A stretch of 64,000 bases of DNA from Cognatilysobacter xinjiangensis (GCF_014651995.1 NZ_BMXY01000001.1:496001-560000); one strand, 5' to 3'; shown: positions 50,980 through 60,440, counted from the first letter of the stretch. Notes: generated by a model from the sequence alone, not told the origin. Numbers and translations: made by a program.

Positions 50980-51002
50980 GGCCGCAGCGATGCGGCCTTT
51001 TT
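50980..51002 (+). terminator. Rho-independent terminator after secF
   Basis: GGCCGCA / TGCGGCC with loop GCGA and a TTTTT tail lies 23 nt after the secF stop. The preceding GATACGAAAATGG is repeated at the next hairpin. Confidence 0.8.
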
Positions 51003-51079
51003 CATCTGCTGGGAATGGTGGACGCCGAAGTCGAGGACGAAGGGGCGCCGGCTCTTCCGATCGCAAGCAACAGATACGA

Positions 51080-51110
51080 AGAAGGCCGCATCGCTGCGAC
51101 CTTCTTTTTT
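51080..51110 (+). terminator. Second terminator-like hairpin between secF and suhB
   Basis: AGAAGGCCGCA pairs with TGCGACCTTCT with one mismatch and is followed by TTTTTT. It is preceded by GATACGAAGAAGG, a near copy of the sequence at the first hairpin. It lies between convergent genes. Confidence 0.65.
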
Positions 51111-51124
51111 CCTGAAGCTAGGGG

Positions 51125-51958
51125 TCAGGCGGCGTCGAACGCCGCCGCGTACCCGGTGTCGACAATGCGCTTCTGCAACTCGTCGCAGACCTTGAGGTTG
51201 CCGGCGACCAGCGGACGGCCGGCGAGGCCGCGGTTGTCCATCGGCCCGGTCGGGCGACCGCGGAAGTCGACGACCTTGCCGCCGGCCTCGCGCACCAGCA
51301 ACGCGCCGGCTGCGATGTCCCAGGGCTTCAGGCCGGCCTCGAAGTAGCCGTCGACGCGACCGCAGGCCACGTACGCGAGGTCGAGCGCGGCCGAGCCGGT
51401 GCGGCGGATGTCCTCGGCGTGGCGGAGCAGGCCGTCGACGCACTTGAGCTGCGCGCTGGCGGTCTCGCGCTCGCGCGGCGGGAAGCCGGTGATCAGCATC
51501 GCGCCTTCCAGGTCCTTGCGATCGGCCACGCGGATGCGCTTGTCGTTGAGCACCGCGCCGGCGCCGCGGCTGGCGTGGAAGATCTCGTTGCGCAGAGGGT
51601 CGAAGACCAGGCCGTGGATCGGCTCGCCGTTCTCCACCAGTGCGATCGACACGCAGAAGTGCGGGATGCCGCGGAGATAGTTGCTGGTGCCGTCGAGCGG
51701 ATCGATGACCCAGGTGTAGCGGGCGCGCGGGCCGGAGTTCAGAGGGCCGCTTTCCTCGCCGAGGATGGCGTAGTCGGGCGTGGCGCGGCGGAACTCCTTG
51801 ATGATCTCCTTCTCGGCCAGGCTGTCGACTTCGCTCGCGAAGTCCATACGGCCCTTCTCGACGACGTTGAGCGCGTCGAGCTTGTGCATGTGGCGGAGGA
51901 GAACATTGCCGGCGGCGCGCGCGGCCTTGATCATCAAGGTGATGGCGGGTTTCTGCAT
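51125..51958 (-). CDS. suhB: Inositol-1-monophosphatase family protein SuhB
   Basis: This 277-aa phosphatase has GEESGP (metal-binding Glu), [25 protein letters not shown] with the DPLDGT metal motif, and the C-terminal [19 protein letters not shown] with the conserved WD. SuhB is also an rRNA transcription antitermination factor in E. coli. The start is at [18 protein letters not shown] (ATG 51958). It is convergent with secF and divergent from trmJ. Confidence 0.95.
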   Translation of the reverse strand: MQKPAITLMIKAARAAGNVLLRHMHKLDALNVVEKGRMDFASEVDSLAEKEIIKEFRRATPDYAILGEESGPLNSGPRARYTWVIDPLDGTSNYLRGIPHFCVSIALVENGEPIHGLVFDPLRNEIFHASRGAGAVLNDKRIRVADRKDLEGAMLITGFPPRERETASAQLKCVDGLLRHAEDIRRTGSAALDLAYVACGRVDGYFEAGLKPWDIAAGALLVREAGGKVVDFRGRPTGPMDNRGLAGRPLVAGNLKVCDELQKRIVDTGYAAAFDAA

Positions 51959-52023
51959 GGGGTGTCCGGGCGCGCTGGCCGTGGAAAAGAGCGATTCCGC
52001 CATCGGCGGCGGGGCGCGAAGCT

Positions 52024-52029
52024 TACCAT
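52024..52029 (+). promoter_or_regulatory. -10 box of trmJ, leaderless arrangement
   Basis: TACCAT ends 7 nt before the ATG at 52037, so transcription would start at or beside the start codon. Confidence 0.45.
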
Positions 52030-52036
52030 TGCAGGC

Positions 52037-52816
52037 ATGGATCCCGATTTCATGACGCTGGCCGCGAGCCGCATCCGCATCGTGCTGGTGGGCACGCAGC
52101 ACCCCGGCAACATCGGCTCCGCCGCACGTGCGATGAAGACCATGGGCCTTCACCGCCTGCTGCTGGTCGCCCCCGAGAAGGCGCCGAACGCCGAGTCCTT
52201 CGCGCTGGCCGCGGGCGCGGATGACGTGCTGGAGGCCGCCGAGACCCATCCCGATCTCGCCTCGGCGCTCGCCGGCTGCCACCGCGTGATGGGCTGCACG
52301 GCCCGCAGCCGCCGCGTGGCGCTGCCCGAGCTGCCGCCGCGCGTGGCCGCCGTTGAGCTGGCCGCCGGCGCGGCCGCAGGGGAGGTCGCGCTGGTATTCG
52401 GGCGTGAGCGCACCGGGCTGACCAACGAGGAGCTGCACCTCTGCCATCAGGCGGTGCACATCCCGGCCAATCCCGGCTACAGCTCGCTGAACCTCGCCGC
52501 GGCGGTGCAGGTGCTGGCCTACGAGACGCGGATGGCGCTGCTCGAGCAGGTCGAGCAGGGCATGGCCGAGCCGCGCGATCCGCCGGCCTCGCACGAGCAG
52601 CTGGAGGGCTTCTACGGCCAGCTGGCCGAGACGCTGGAGGCGATCGACTTCCACAAGGGCCGCGCGCCCGACAGCGCCATGCGCAAGCTGCGCCGCATCT
52701 TCAACCGCTCGGCGCTGGACGAGCGGGACGTCCGCCTGCTGCGTGGCGTGCTGGCCGACGCGCAGCGCATGGCGCGTCTGGCGGCGGGCAGCGGAGGCGA
52801 GGACGCCTCGACCTGA
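52037..52816 (+). CDS. trmJ: tRNA (cytidine/uridine-2'-O-)-methyltransferase TrmJ
   Basis: This 259-aa SPOUT methyltransferase modifies position 32 of tRNAs. It has the family motifs [24 protein letters not shown] at the start, [42 protein letters not shown] (the SPOUT knot) and a C-terminal helical extension ending in a domain with [28 protein letters not shown] 52037 is preferred over ATG 52052, given the -10 box just upstream. It is divergent from suhB. Confidence 0.93.
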   Translation: MDPDFMTLAASRIRIVLVGTQHPGNIGSAARAMKTMGLHRLLLVAPEKAPNAESFALAAGADDVLEAAETHPDLASALAGCHRVMGCTARSRRVALPELPPRVAAVELAAGAAAGEVALVFGRERTGLTNEELHLCHQAVHIPANPGYSSLNLAAAVQVLAYETRMALLEQVEQGMAEPRDPPASHEQLEGFYGQLAETLEAIDFHKGRAPDSAMRKLRRIFNRSALDERDVRLLRGVLADAQRMARLAAGSGGEDAST

Positions 52817-52922
52817 ACCAACGCTGGCCGGCCGTGAAGGCGGCGTGGCGGAACGCGACGGCTGTCCCAACCCGGGCCTTTTTCGATTAGGCTCCGCACG
52901 GGGAGCCTTCCGGTCGTTCGCC

Positions 52923-53846
52923 TTGATCCAGCGCGTCTTTCGTTTCGCCTGCCTGCTTCTGGCCTTGGCCGTCGCCTCCCCGTCGACCGCGGCCGGCGAC
53001 GCGCCGTCCGGCGTGCTCGTGCTCGGCCGCCTGAGCGACGACCCGGGCGCGCATTACGACCAGCTCAAGCCGCTGCTCGACTACGTGGTGCCGCGCATGG
53101 CCGGCGTCGGCATCCGCGAGGGCCGCATCCTGATGGCGCGGGACGCGCAGCAGATGTCCAGCTACATGCGTCGCGGGCGCGTGGACTGGGTGACCGAGAC
53201 GGCCGGGACCGCGATGCTGCTCGGCCAGCGTGCGGCCGCCCGCCCGATCCTGCTGACCGAGCGCGACGGCGTGAGCCGCTACCACAGCGTGTTCTTCGCC
53301 CGTCGCGACCGCGGCATCGCCCGGCTCGACGACCTCCGCGGCCACCGCATCGCGTTCCAGCGCGCCTCGTCTACCAGCGCCTACTTCGTGCCTGCCGCCA
53401 CGCTGCTCGACCGCGGCATGCGCCTGGAAATCCTGCTGTCGCCCGACGACCAGCCCGGCGCGGGCGCCGTCGGCTACCTGTTCGCGCGCTCCGAGCTCAA
53501 CATCGCGACCTGGGTGCACAAGGGGCTGGTCGACGCGGGCGTCATGAGCAACGTCGACTGGAACAACCCGGAGCGGGTGCCGCCCGCATTCCGCCGCGAT
53601 CTCGCGATTGTCGGCCGAACCGAAGACTATCCGCGCGCGGTCGAGGTAGTGCGCGGCGACCTCGATCCCCGCATCGCGGCGCGGCTGCGCGAGGTGCTGC
53701 TCGAGGCCTCGAACGATCCGGCCGGCCGCGAAGCGCTGCTCGCCTTCTTCGGCACCACGCGCTTCCTGCCCCTGGACGCCTCGGCGGAACAGTCGCTGGC
53801 CGGCATCGCCCGTGGCGTCGCGCGGATCAAGGCCGACGTCGAATGA
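52923..53846 (+). CDS. PhnD-like periplasmic solute-binding protein (phosphate/phosphonate type)
   Basis: This protein of about 307 aa has a signal peptide (residues about 1-25, ending AGDA) and the PhnD/type 2 binding-protein fold: [94 protein letters not shown], then [19 protein letters not shown]. No ABC transporter permease or ATPase is adjacent. Its stop overlaps the start of a membrane GGDEF-EAL gene by 4 nt. No ATG fits; TTG 52923 is the best start but lacks a close Shine-Dalgarno sequence. Confidence 0.83.
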   Translation: MIQRVFRFACLLLALAVASPSTAAGDAPSGVLVLGRLSDDPGAHYDQLKPLLDYVVPRMAGVGIREGRILMARDAQQMSSYMRRGRVDWVTETAGTAMLLGQRAAARPILLTERDGVSRYHSVFFARRDRGIARLDDLRGHRIAFQRASSTSAYFVPAATLLDRGMRLEILLSPDDQPGAGAVGYLFARSELNIATWVHKGLVDAGVMSNVDWNNPERVPPAFRRDLAIVGRTEDYPRAVEVVRGDLDPRIAARLREVLLEASNDPAGREALLAFFGTTRFLPLDASAEQSLAGIARGVARIKADVE

Positions 53847-55984
53847 AGCTCCGCATCGGCCTGCAGGCGCAGTTCTTCGCGATGGTGGGCTTCGCAGTGC
53901 TCGCTGCAAGCGCGCTGATGGTGCTGTTCTGGATGCGGCAGCAGGAGGTGCAGGGCACCGTCGAGCAGCTCTCGCGGCAGGCCACCGACCAGGTGCTGGA
54001 TGCCAACCTCAGCCGGCGCGCCGAGGGCGCGACCGAACAGCTCGCCAAGGAGCTCGTCAACCCGCTGTATTTCTTCGACCTCGACGCCGTAGGGGGGCTG
54101 GCCAAGAGCATGCAGGGGCAGCCGGGCGTGAAGTACGTCCTGGTGTTCGATGCCGAGGGCAACATTCTCCACGACGGCACCGCGGACATACCGAGTTATG
54201 GCCTGCGCATGAACGACGACCTGGCCTTCGAGGCGATCGCCACGCGCGGCGTGCTGACCCAGTTCCAGGGCGGTGTGCTCGACGTCGCCGCGCCGATCAT
54301 GATCGGCGGCTCACGCCTCGGCGGCGTGCGCGTCGGCTTCAACCGCGGCGACGGACGCGACCTGCAGCACAAGGCGCTGGTCGCGCTGCGCCAGCAGGTG
54401 CGCGACCTCGGCCAGCGGCAGTTGCTGGCGATCCTGCTGCTGAGCGCGGCGCTGCTGGCGCTCGGCGGCGTGGTGCTGGCGGTGATCCAGCGCACGATGG
54501 TGCGGCCCATCGGCCAGCTGGCTGATTCGGCGCGCGCGATCGAAGCCGGGCATTTCGACATCACGATGCCCGTGAGCACCCGCCGCGACGAGCTCGGCGA
54601 CCTGGTGCGTGCCTTCGGCCGCATGAGCCAGAGCGTGGCGCGGCATGATCGCGAGATCCGCCGCATGGCGTACACCGACGCGCTGACGGGCCTCGCCAAC
54701 CGCCTCGCGTTCCGCGAGATGCTGGACGCCCGGCTCATGCAGCTCACTGGCGCCGGCCGCGAGCTGGCGCTGCTGTTTGCTGACGCCGACGACTTCAAGC
54801 GCATCAACGACACCCTCGGTCACGACGCCGGCGACGAGGTGCTGCTGCAGTTCGCCCACCGCATCTCGGACACCGTGGAGGAGGTCGGCGGGCCGGAGGC
54901 GCGCGTCGCGCGCTTCGGTGGCGACGAGTTCGTCATCCTGGTCGAAGCCGAGGACGCGCGCGCGCTGGCCAGCCGCCTGGCGGAGCGTCTGGTGGAGGTG
55001 CTGGCCGAGCCGCTGGTGGTGCAGGGCCGCCGCGTATTCCTCGGCACATCGGTCGGCGTGACGCTGTTCCCCGGCGATGCGGACGGCGCCACCGCCCTAC
55101 TGAAGAACGGCGACATCGCGATGTACCAGGCGAAGGTCGCCGGCAAGAACACTTACCGTTTCTACAGCCGTGCGATGAACGAGGCGGTCGAGCGCCGGGT
55201 GCACCTGGAGAACGAGCTGCGCGGCGCCTGGGAGCGCGGCGAGCTGCGCCTGGTTTACCAGCCCGTGTACCGGCTGAGCGACCAGCGCCTTGTCGGTGCC
55301 GAGGCGCTGCTGCGCTGGAGGCACCACGAACAGGGTGTGATCGCGCCCGCCGTCTTCATCGACGTGGCCGAGCAGAGCGGCCTGATCGACGTCATCGGCC
55401 CTCAGGTCATGCGGGCGGCCTGCGGCGACGCCGCGCGCTGGAGGCACGTGCGGGGACCGGACGACGAGCCGCTGTTCGTGTCGGTCAACGTGTCCCCGCG
55501 GCAGCTGCGCAGTGGCGACCTCGCACGCATGGTCGAGGCCAGCCTGCGCGACGCCGGCCTCGCGCCCGAGCAGTTGCATATCGAGCTGACGGAGACCGCC
55601 GTGATCAGCGACGAGGCGCACGCGAGCAGTCTGCTTACCCGCCTGCGCTCGCTGGGCGTCAAGGTGTGGCTGGACGACTTCGGCACCGGCTTTTCGGGGC
55701 TCAGCCACCTGCGCCGCGTGCCGGTCGACGGAGTGAAGATCGACCGCAGTTTCGTCGCCGACGTGCTGCGCGACCCTGACGACCTCGCGCTCACCACTGC
55801 GATCATCGCGATGGCGCATTCGCTGGGTATCACCGTGGTGGCCGAAGGCGTCGAGAAGGAAGGCCAGTACGCGCTGCTGCGCGAGCGCCGCTGCGATCTC
55901 GCACAGGGTTTCTGGCTGGGCCATCCGATGGAATTCGACGAGTTCGCCGCCCTGGCGTCGGAGCCGGCGGTCGCGCCGGCCTGA
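53843..55984 (+). CDS. Membrane diguanylate cyclase/phosphodiesterase (HAMP-GGDEF-EAL)
   Basis: This 713-aa protein has a transmembrane helix (about 11-30), a periplasmic sensor region (31-190), a second helix (194-215), HAMP (216-268), GGDEF (about 275-440; GGDEF intact at 359-363, but the upstream inhibitory RxxD is absent) and EAL (about 455-700; EAL at 487-489, ELTETAVISDEA and DDFGTGFSGLSHL intact). Both catalytic domains look competent, so it may make or break c-di-GMP. It overlaps the PhnD-like gene by 4 nt, and the binding protein probably controls its periplasmic domain. Confidence 0.92.
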   Translation: MKLRIGLQAQFFAMVGFAVLAASALMVLFWMRQQEVQGTVEQLSRQATDQVLDANLSRRAEGATEQLAKELVNPLYFFDLDAVGGLAKSMQGQPGVKYVLVFDAEGNILHDGTADIPSYGLRMNDDLAFEAIATRGVLTQFQGGVLDVAAPIMIGGSRLGGVRVGFNRGDGRDLQHKALVALRQQVRDLGQRQLLAILLLSAALLALGGVVLAVIQRTMVRPIGQLADSARAIEAGHFDITMPVSTRRDELGDLVRAFGRMSQSVARHDREIRRMAYTDALTGLANRLAFREMLDARLMQLTGAGRELALLFADADDFKRINDTLGHDAGDEVLLQFAHRISDTVEEVGGPEARVARFGGDEFVILVEAEDARALASRLAERLVEVLAEPLVVQGRRVFLGTSVGVTLFPGDADGATALLKNGDIAMYQAKVAGKNTYRFYSRAMNEAVERRVHLENELRGAWERGELRLVYQPVYRLSDQRLVGAEALLRWRHHEQGVIAPAVFIDVAEQSGLIDVIGPQVMRAACGDAARWRHVRGPDDEPLFVSVNVSPRQLRSGDLARMVEASLRDAGLAPEQLHIELTETAVISDEAHASSLLTRLRSLGVKVWLDDFGTGFSGLSHLRRVPVDGVKIDRSFVADVLRDPDDLALTTAIIAMAHSLGITVVAEGVEKEGQYALLRERRCDLAQGFWLGHPMEFDEFAALASEPAVAPA

Positions 55985-55985
55985 G

Positions 55986-56603
55986 TCAGACGTACTGCGC
56001 GGCCCAGCGCGCCAGGCTGCCCGAGAGCAGCCCGAACACCGTCACCGACGCGATCCCGCCCACCCATGCCGCCGCCATCAGCAGGCCGTCGCGCTCGAGG
56101 AAGGCGAGGGCGAACAGCAGCACCAGCAGGCCGAGCAGGTAGTTGGTGAACGGGATCGGCAGCGACAGCAGAAGGCCGACGACCAGCACCAGCAGGCCGG
56201 TGATCATGCCCGGCAACCAGTGATCCAGCATGACCGTCGCACGTGGGCGCACCACGCGCTCAAGGCGCGCGAGCCAGGGCGAGAGCCGATCGCGCAGGCG
56301 CGCAAGCGTCCGCCTGCGCGGGCCGCGCCGGCCGATGAAGCCGGGCAGCCACGGCCGTCGCAGCCGCAGCAGCAGTTGCAGGCCGACCAGCATCACCAGC
56401 GGCCCGCTCAGGCCGCCGGCGAGGCCCGGAATGGGGATGAAGGCGGGTGCCGCGGCGGCGACCAGCAGCATGCCGAACGCACGATCGCCAAGGTGCTCGA
56501 ACAGGCCGCGCAGTGGCAGGATCGCGTCGGGATCGCCGTCCGCGAACCCGTCCAGCAGCGAGCGCGTATCGGGCGGACGGCCCGGCTCAGCCGGCCCGGA
56601 CAT
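55986..56603 (-). CDS. ExoD-family membrane protein
   Basis: This 205-aa protein has several transmembrane helices and the ExoD pattern (LPLRGLFEHLGDRAFGMLLVAAAAPAFIPIPGLAGGLSGPLVMLVGLQLLLRLRRPWLPGFIGRR). ExoD is linked to exopolysaccharide production and alkali tolerance in rhizobia; here the function is inferred by name only. Its start overlaps the preceding CorC-type gene's end by 17 nt. It is convergent with the GGDEF-EAL gene. Confidence 0.9.
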   Translation of the reverse strand: MSGPAEPGRPPDTRSLLDGFADGDPDAILPLRGLFEHLGDRAFGMLLVAAAAPAFIPIPGLAGGLSGPLVMLVGLQLLLRLRRPWLPGFIGRRGPRRRTLARLRDRLSPWLARLERVVRPRATVMLDHWLPGMITGLLVLVVGLLLSLPIPFTNYLLGLLVLLFALAFLERDGLLMAAAWVGGIASVTVFGLLSGSLARWAAQYV

Positions 56604-57900
56604 CGTCGCTGTCCGTGGGTTCCACGCGCTGCAGCATCAGCTTGTCCACGCGCGGGCCATCGAGATCGAGAACTTCGATCCGCCAGCCACTCCATTCGAA
56701 GTACTCGCCAGCGTGCGGGATCCGACCGAACTGAGCGATCACCATGCCCGCGGCGGTGTGGAAGTCGTGCTCGTCCTCGCCCGGCAGCGCACTGGTGCCC
56801 AGCAGTTCGCGGAGCTCCTCGGCGGCCAGCGACCCGTCCACCAGCAGCGAGCCGTCCTCGCGTGTCACCACGTTGGCCGGGCTCTCGTCGCCATCGGTCT
56901 GGATGCGACCGATCACCGCGCCCATCAGGTCGTTGACGGTGACCAGGCCGGACACGTCGCCGTACTCGTCGACCACCAGCGCGAGCGACTGCTGCTCCTC
57001 GCGGAAGATCTCCAGCAGCTTCAGCGCGGGCGTCGACTCGGACACGAACAGCGGCTCGCGTAGCTCGGCGAAAAGATCGACCGGATCGCCGCGGCCCATG
57101 CGACGCAGCAGCGTCTTCGCCTCCAGCACGCCCAGCACGTCCTGGTCGCTGCCGCGGTAGACCGGGAAGCGCGAAAACGGCGCGGCGTGCAGCGTCTCCA
57201 GGTTCTCGACCGCTTCCGCGGCGGCATCGAGCCAGACGATGCGCATGCGCGGTGTCATCAGGCTTTCGGTCGAGCGGTCGCCGAGGCTGAGCACGCGGTT
57301 CATCATCTTGCGCTCGTCGGCATCGATCACGCCCTGCTCGTGGCTTTCGCTCACCAGCATCCGGATCTCTTCTTCGCTGACGCCCGAACGCGTGTCGTCG
57401 CGGACGCCCAGCATGCGCAGCACCCCGCGATTGATCGCGCCGAGCGCGCGCACAACCGGATACATCACGCGCGACAGCGCCGCCAGCGGGATGGCGACCG
57501 CCGACGCGATGCGCTCGGGATTGGTGAGCGCCATGCGCTTGGGCACGAGCTCGCCGAAGATCACCGATGCCGCGGTGATCAGGCTGACCGCGATCGCGAT
57601 GCCGATGCGGCGCGCGAGGTCGGGCTCGACGCCCGCGTGCGACAGCGCGTCCCCGACCATCAGGCCGAGCGACTGGCCACCGAACAGACCGGCGAGCACG
57701 CCGATCAGGGTGATGCAGATCTGCACCGTCGACAGCAGGCTGTCGGGATGCTCGGCCAGCTGCAGCGCGCGCTGCGCACCGCGGCTGGTTTCCGCCATCT
57801 GCTTCAGGCGCATCTTGCGCGAGGTGACCACCGACATCTCCGACATCGCGAAGAAGCCGTTGAGCAGCACCAGCAGCGCGACGATCAGCAACTCAAGCAT
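56587..57900 (-). CDS. CNNM/CorC-HlyC family transporter-like protein
   Basis: This 437-aa protein has an N-terminal CNNM (DUF21) domain with four helices (MLELLIVALLVLLNGFFAMSEMSVVTSRKMRL; VSLITAASVIFGELVPKRMAL), a paired CBS domain (SLMTPRMRIVWLDAAAEAVENL; LALVVDEYGDVSGLVTVNDLMGAVIG) and the C-terminal CorC_HlyC domain (EDEHDFHTAAGMVIAQFGRIPHAGEYFEWSGWRIEVLDLDGPRVDKL). Such proteins are implicated in Mg2+/Co2+ homeostasis. It overlaps exoD by 17 nt, so they are cotranscribed. Confidence 0.93.
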   Translation of the reverse strand: MLELLIVALLVLLNGFFAMSEMSVVTSRKMRLKQMAETSRGAQRALQLAEHPDSLLSTVQICITLIGVLAGLFGGQSLGLMVGDALSHAGVEPDLARRIGIAIAVSLITAASVIFGELVPKRMALTNPERIASAVAIPLAALSRVMYPVVRALGAINRGVLRMLGVRDDTRSGVSEEEIRMLVSESHEQGVIDADERKMMNRVLSLGDRSTESLMTPRMRIVWLDAAAEAVENLETLHAAPFSRFPVYRGSDQDVLGVLEAKTLLRRMGRGDPVDLFAELREPLFVSESTPALKLLEIFREEQQSLALVVDEYGDVSGLVTVNDLMGAVIGRIQTDGDESPANVVTREDGSLLVDGSLAAEELRELLGTSALPGEDEHDFHTAAGMVIAQFGRIPHAGEYFEWSGWRIEVLDLDGPRVDKLMLQRVEPTDSDDVRAG

Positions 57901-58063
57901 CCGCGCCTCCCGTCATGCATCGCAGGCGGGCACGGTCGGCTCGGGGTTCAGGGTCGTCGTCCATCGGGGCAGGGTAGGCGGGGGAAAGGGATGGTAGCAG
58001 CTGGCGATGAGACGCCGTTTTCGTGAAGGCCTGATGAAAATGCAAGAAAACCGTAACAATCCG

Positions 58064-58082
58064 CCGTCATAATTCCGTCATC
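58064..58082 (+). promoter_or_regulatory. Pho-box-like site upstream of the DUF47-pit operon
   Basis: Two CCGTCAT heptamers (58064-58070 and 58075-58081) stand 11 nt apart with AATT between, the arrangement of a PhoB box (CTGTCAT repeats with a 4-nt AT-rich spacer). It lies about 22 nt before the DUF47 start. PhoB activates phosphate genes under starvation, which fits a phosphate transporter operon. Confidence 0.6.
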
Positions 58083-58103
58083 CACTTATTCGGGGCTTCC
58101 CGC

Positions 58104-58730
58104 ATGTTTTCCCTGCAGACGATCTTCGGCCAAGGCAAGCAGTTCTACGCGCTGCTCGAGGAGGCCGCAGTCGCCGCCCACGACAGCACCCAGGCGCTGC
58201 ACGCGATGCTGCGGGAATCGGCAGACCAGCCGGCGCTAGACGCCTTCAAGTTGGCCCGCCAGCGCGAGCGCGCGGCCTCCGAGAAGATCCGCCAGGAGCT
58301 GGTCAACAGCTTCATCACGCCAATCGAGCGCGAGGACATCGAGGCTCTGGGCTCGGCGCTGTACAAGATCCCCAAGCAGGTCGAGAAGTTCGCTGACCGC
58401 TACTCGCTGGCGCTGACCCACCTGCAGGACATCGACTTCGCGCCGCGCGCGGCAATGCTGGAGAAGGCCGCAGGCGTCGTCGTCGAGATGGTCCGCGCGC
58501 TGCCGGCGCTGAAGCTCGAGCCGATGAAGGCGCTCAGCGACCGTCTGCGCTCGATCGAGAACGAGGCCGACCGCCTGATGCTGGAGTTGTACCGCGACAT
58601 CTACTCGGGCCGCCTCGACCCGCTGCAGATGTTCCTGCTCAAGGAGTTCTTCGAGATCCTCGAGAAGGCCATCGACCGCTGCCAGGAAGCCGGTGTCGTC
58701 GCCTATGAAATCGTTCTGAAGAACTCCTGA
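58104..58730 (+). CDS. DUF47/PhoU-like protein, Pit accessory
   Basis: This 208-aa all-helical protein has the PhoU-like DUF47 pattern: FYALLEEAAVAAHDSTQALHAM, ITPIEREDIEALGSALYKIPKQVEKFADRY and LMLELYRDIYSGRLDPLQMFLLKEFFEILEKAIDRCQEAGVVAYEIVLKNS. These proteins sit next to Pit transporters and appear to control them. It is followed after 11 nt by pit in one operon and preceded by a Pho-box-like site. Confidence 0.93.
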   Translation: MFSLQTIFGQGKQFYALLEEAAVAAHDSTQALHAMLRESADQPALDAFKLARQRERAASEKIRQELVNSFITPIEREDIEALGSALYKIPKQVEKFADRYSLALTHLQDIDFAPRAAMLEKAAGVVVEMVRALPALKLEPMKALSDRLRSIENEADRLMLELYRDIYSGRLDPLQMFLLKEFFEILEKAIDRCQEAGVVAYEIVLKNS

Positions 58731-58741
58731 GGCGACCCCTG

Positions 58742-59869
58742 ATGCTCACCCTCGTGATTGTGGTGGTGATCGCCGCGCTCGTCTTCGAGTACATCAACGG
58801 CTTCCACGACACCGCCAACTCGATCGCGACCGTGGTTGCGACGAAGACCCTCTCGCCCATGCAGGCTGTGATGCTGGCGGCTGCCACGAATCTGGTCGGT
58901 GCCCTCTGGGGCACCGCGGTCGCCAAGACGATCACCTCGGGCATCGTCGACACGCACGTGATCGAAGTGACGTCGCAGCTCGTGCTGTGCGCACTGATTG
59001 GCGGCATCGCGTGGAACCTGATCACCTGGGCCGCCGGCCTGCCTTCCTCGTCCTCGCATGCGCTGATCGGCGGCCTTTGCGGCGCCGCGCTGGCGGCCGC
59101 GCGCGGCAATTGGGAGGCGATCATGTGGTCCGCCCCCGCCGACCCCTGGTTCAAGAGCGGCGGCGTGCTGTGGAAGGTGATCGTGCCGATGGTCACGTCG
59201 CCGCTGCTCGGCTTCATCGTCGGCTTCCTGATCATGGGCTTGCTCTACGCGATCATCTCCGGCATGACCGCGAGCGGCGGGCTGTTCCGCCGCGCCGCCA
59301 AGCCGCGCCACGTCAACCGTTTCTTCAAGGTCGCGCAGATGGTCAGCGCCGGCGCGATGGGCTTCGCGCACGGCTCGAACGATGCACAAAAGACCATGGG
59401 CATCATCGCGATCACGCTGCTGGGCGCGCAGGCCGCCGGTACTCTCGACAACCTGCCGGGCTGGCTCGCGTTCCTGCACCCTACCGAGCACGCGCTGGCG
59501 ACGAAGGACATCGACACGTGGATCAAGGTCGCCTGCGCGCTGGTGATGGCAGCCGGCACGGCAGCCGGCGGCTGGCGCATCATCAAGACGCTCGGCCACA
59601 AGCTGGTGAAGCTGCAGCCGATCAACGGCTTCGCGGCGGAGTCGAGTGCGTCGGCGGTGATTCTCACCGCGTCCGCGCTGGGCATCCCGGTGTCGACCAC
59701 GCACAACATCTCCGCGACGATCATGGGCGTCGGAACGGCCAAGCGGTCCAACGCGATCCGCTGGACGGTGGTCGAGCGCATGGTCTGGGCGTGGATCCTG
59801 ACGATCCCGGCCGCCGGCGGGATCGCATGGCTCGCCTACGAGGTCATGCTCTACGCCGGCTGGGCCTGA
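58742..59869 (+). CDS. Low-affinity inorganic phosphate transporter (Pit family)
   Basis: This 375-aa polytopic protein has the repeated Pit signature: FEYINGFHDTANSIATVVATKTLSPMQAV near the start and AMGFAHGSNDAQKTMGIIAITLLG in the second half, with PSSSSHALIGGLCGAALAAA and GIPVSTTHNISATIMGVG. It imports phosphate as a metal complex with protons. It is in an operon with the DUF47 gene and followed by a terminator. Confidence 0.95.
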   Translation: MLTLVIVVVIAALVFEYINGFHDTANSIATVVATKTLSPMQAVMLAAATNLVGALWGTAVAKTITSGIVDTHVIEVTSQLVLCALIGGIAWNLITWAAGLPSSSSHALIGGLCGAALAAARGNWEAIMWSAPADPWFKSGGVLWKVIVPMVTSPLLGFIVGFLIMGLLYAIISGMTASGGLFRRAAKPRHVNRFFKVAQMVSAGAMGFAHGSNDAQKTMGIIAITLLGAQAAGTLDNLPGWLAFLHPTEHALATKDIDTWIKVACALVMAAGTAAGGWRIIKTLGHKLVKLQPINGFAAESSASAVILTASALGIPVSTTHNISATIMGVGTAKRSNAIRWTVVERMVWAWILTIPAAGGIAWLAYEVMLYAGWA

Positions 59870-59878
59870 CGCAAAAAG

Positions 59879-59908
59879 AACCCCGGTGGGGCTCCTACCA
59901 CCGGGGTT
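59879..59908 (+). terminator. Terminator-like hairpin after pit
   Basis: AACCCCGGTGG pairs perfectly with CCACCGGGGTT across an 8-nt loop, starting 9 nt after the pit stop. The tail (CCTCCTCC) is not T-rich, so its strength is uncertain. Confidence 0.5.
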
Positions 59909-60029
59909 CCTCCTCCCGAGCGGGAGACGCACTCGCTTCGGAGAGTGCGCGGCGGGGTCAGCGCCGCGACACCAAGCATCCGCGGGGCGCGGTTAGGCAG
60001 GCGTCAATGCTTCGTGACCACGGAGGGTG

Positions 60030-60440
60030 TCAGAACAGGTCGCCGCCCGCGGACAGCGTGCGTTCCATGCGGTCGCCCAGGCCCCCGATCTCCAGCACCA
60101 GCCGATGCACTTCGGCGAGGTCGAGTCCGTCGAGCGGACGGTTCTCGCATAGCTGCAGGTGCGGCACGCCGTCGAGCTCGCCGATCGCCAGATGGCCGAC
60201 CTGGCTTTCCCAGTTGAAGGCGAGCGCGCGGCGCGCGTCGACGCCCGTCATCGGCGCGACGACCGTGCTCACGCGCAGGTAGTCGCGCGAGTCCTCGTCG
60301 GCGATGCGGGTGAGGAAGATCGCCTGATGCCGGCTGCCCTGGTCGAGCGACAGTTCGACGGCGAGCATGTCGTCGTCGTGCAGGGTGACCTCGTGGCCGG
60401 CGCCGTCGAGGTAATCGCGGAGGTCGTTGAAATCGCGCAT
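60030..60440 (-). CDS. YbjN/CesT-chaperone-like small protein, unknown
   Basis: This 136-aa soluble protein has the alternating strands and helices of the YbjN/type III chaperone-like fold: MRDFNDLRDYLDGAGHEVTLHDDDMLAVELSLDQ, RHQAIFLTRI, YLRVSTVVAPMTGVDARRALAFNWESQVGHLAIGELDG and LDLAEVHRLVLEIGGLGDRMERTL. No secretion system is nearby, and the fold is used by many unrelated regulators. GGAG precedes the ATG at 60440 by about 7 nt. It is divergent from the alkyltransferase-like gene by only 33 nt. Confidence 0.75.
   Translation of the reverse strand: MRDFNDLRDYLDGAGHEVTLHDDDMLAVELSLDQGSRHQAIFLTRIADEDSRDYLRVSTVVAPMTGVDARRALAFNWESQVGHLAIGELDGVPHLQLCENRPLDGLDLAEVHRLVLEIGGLGDRMERTLSAGGDLF

Noticed and set aside
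55986..56603. ExoD together with gumN as evidence of an exopolysaccharide cluster
   Set aside because: No glycosyltransferase, polymerase or export genes are in the window, and the two genes are over 20 kb apart.
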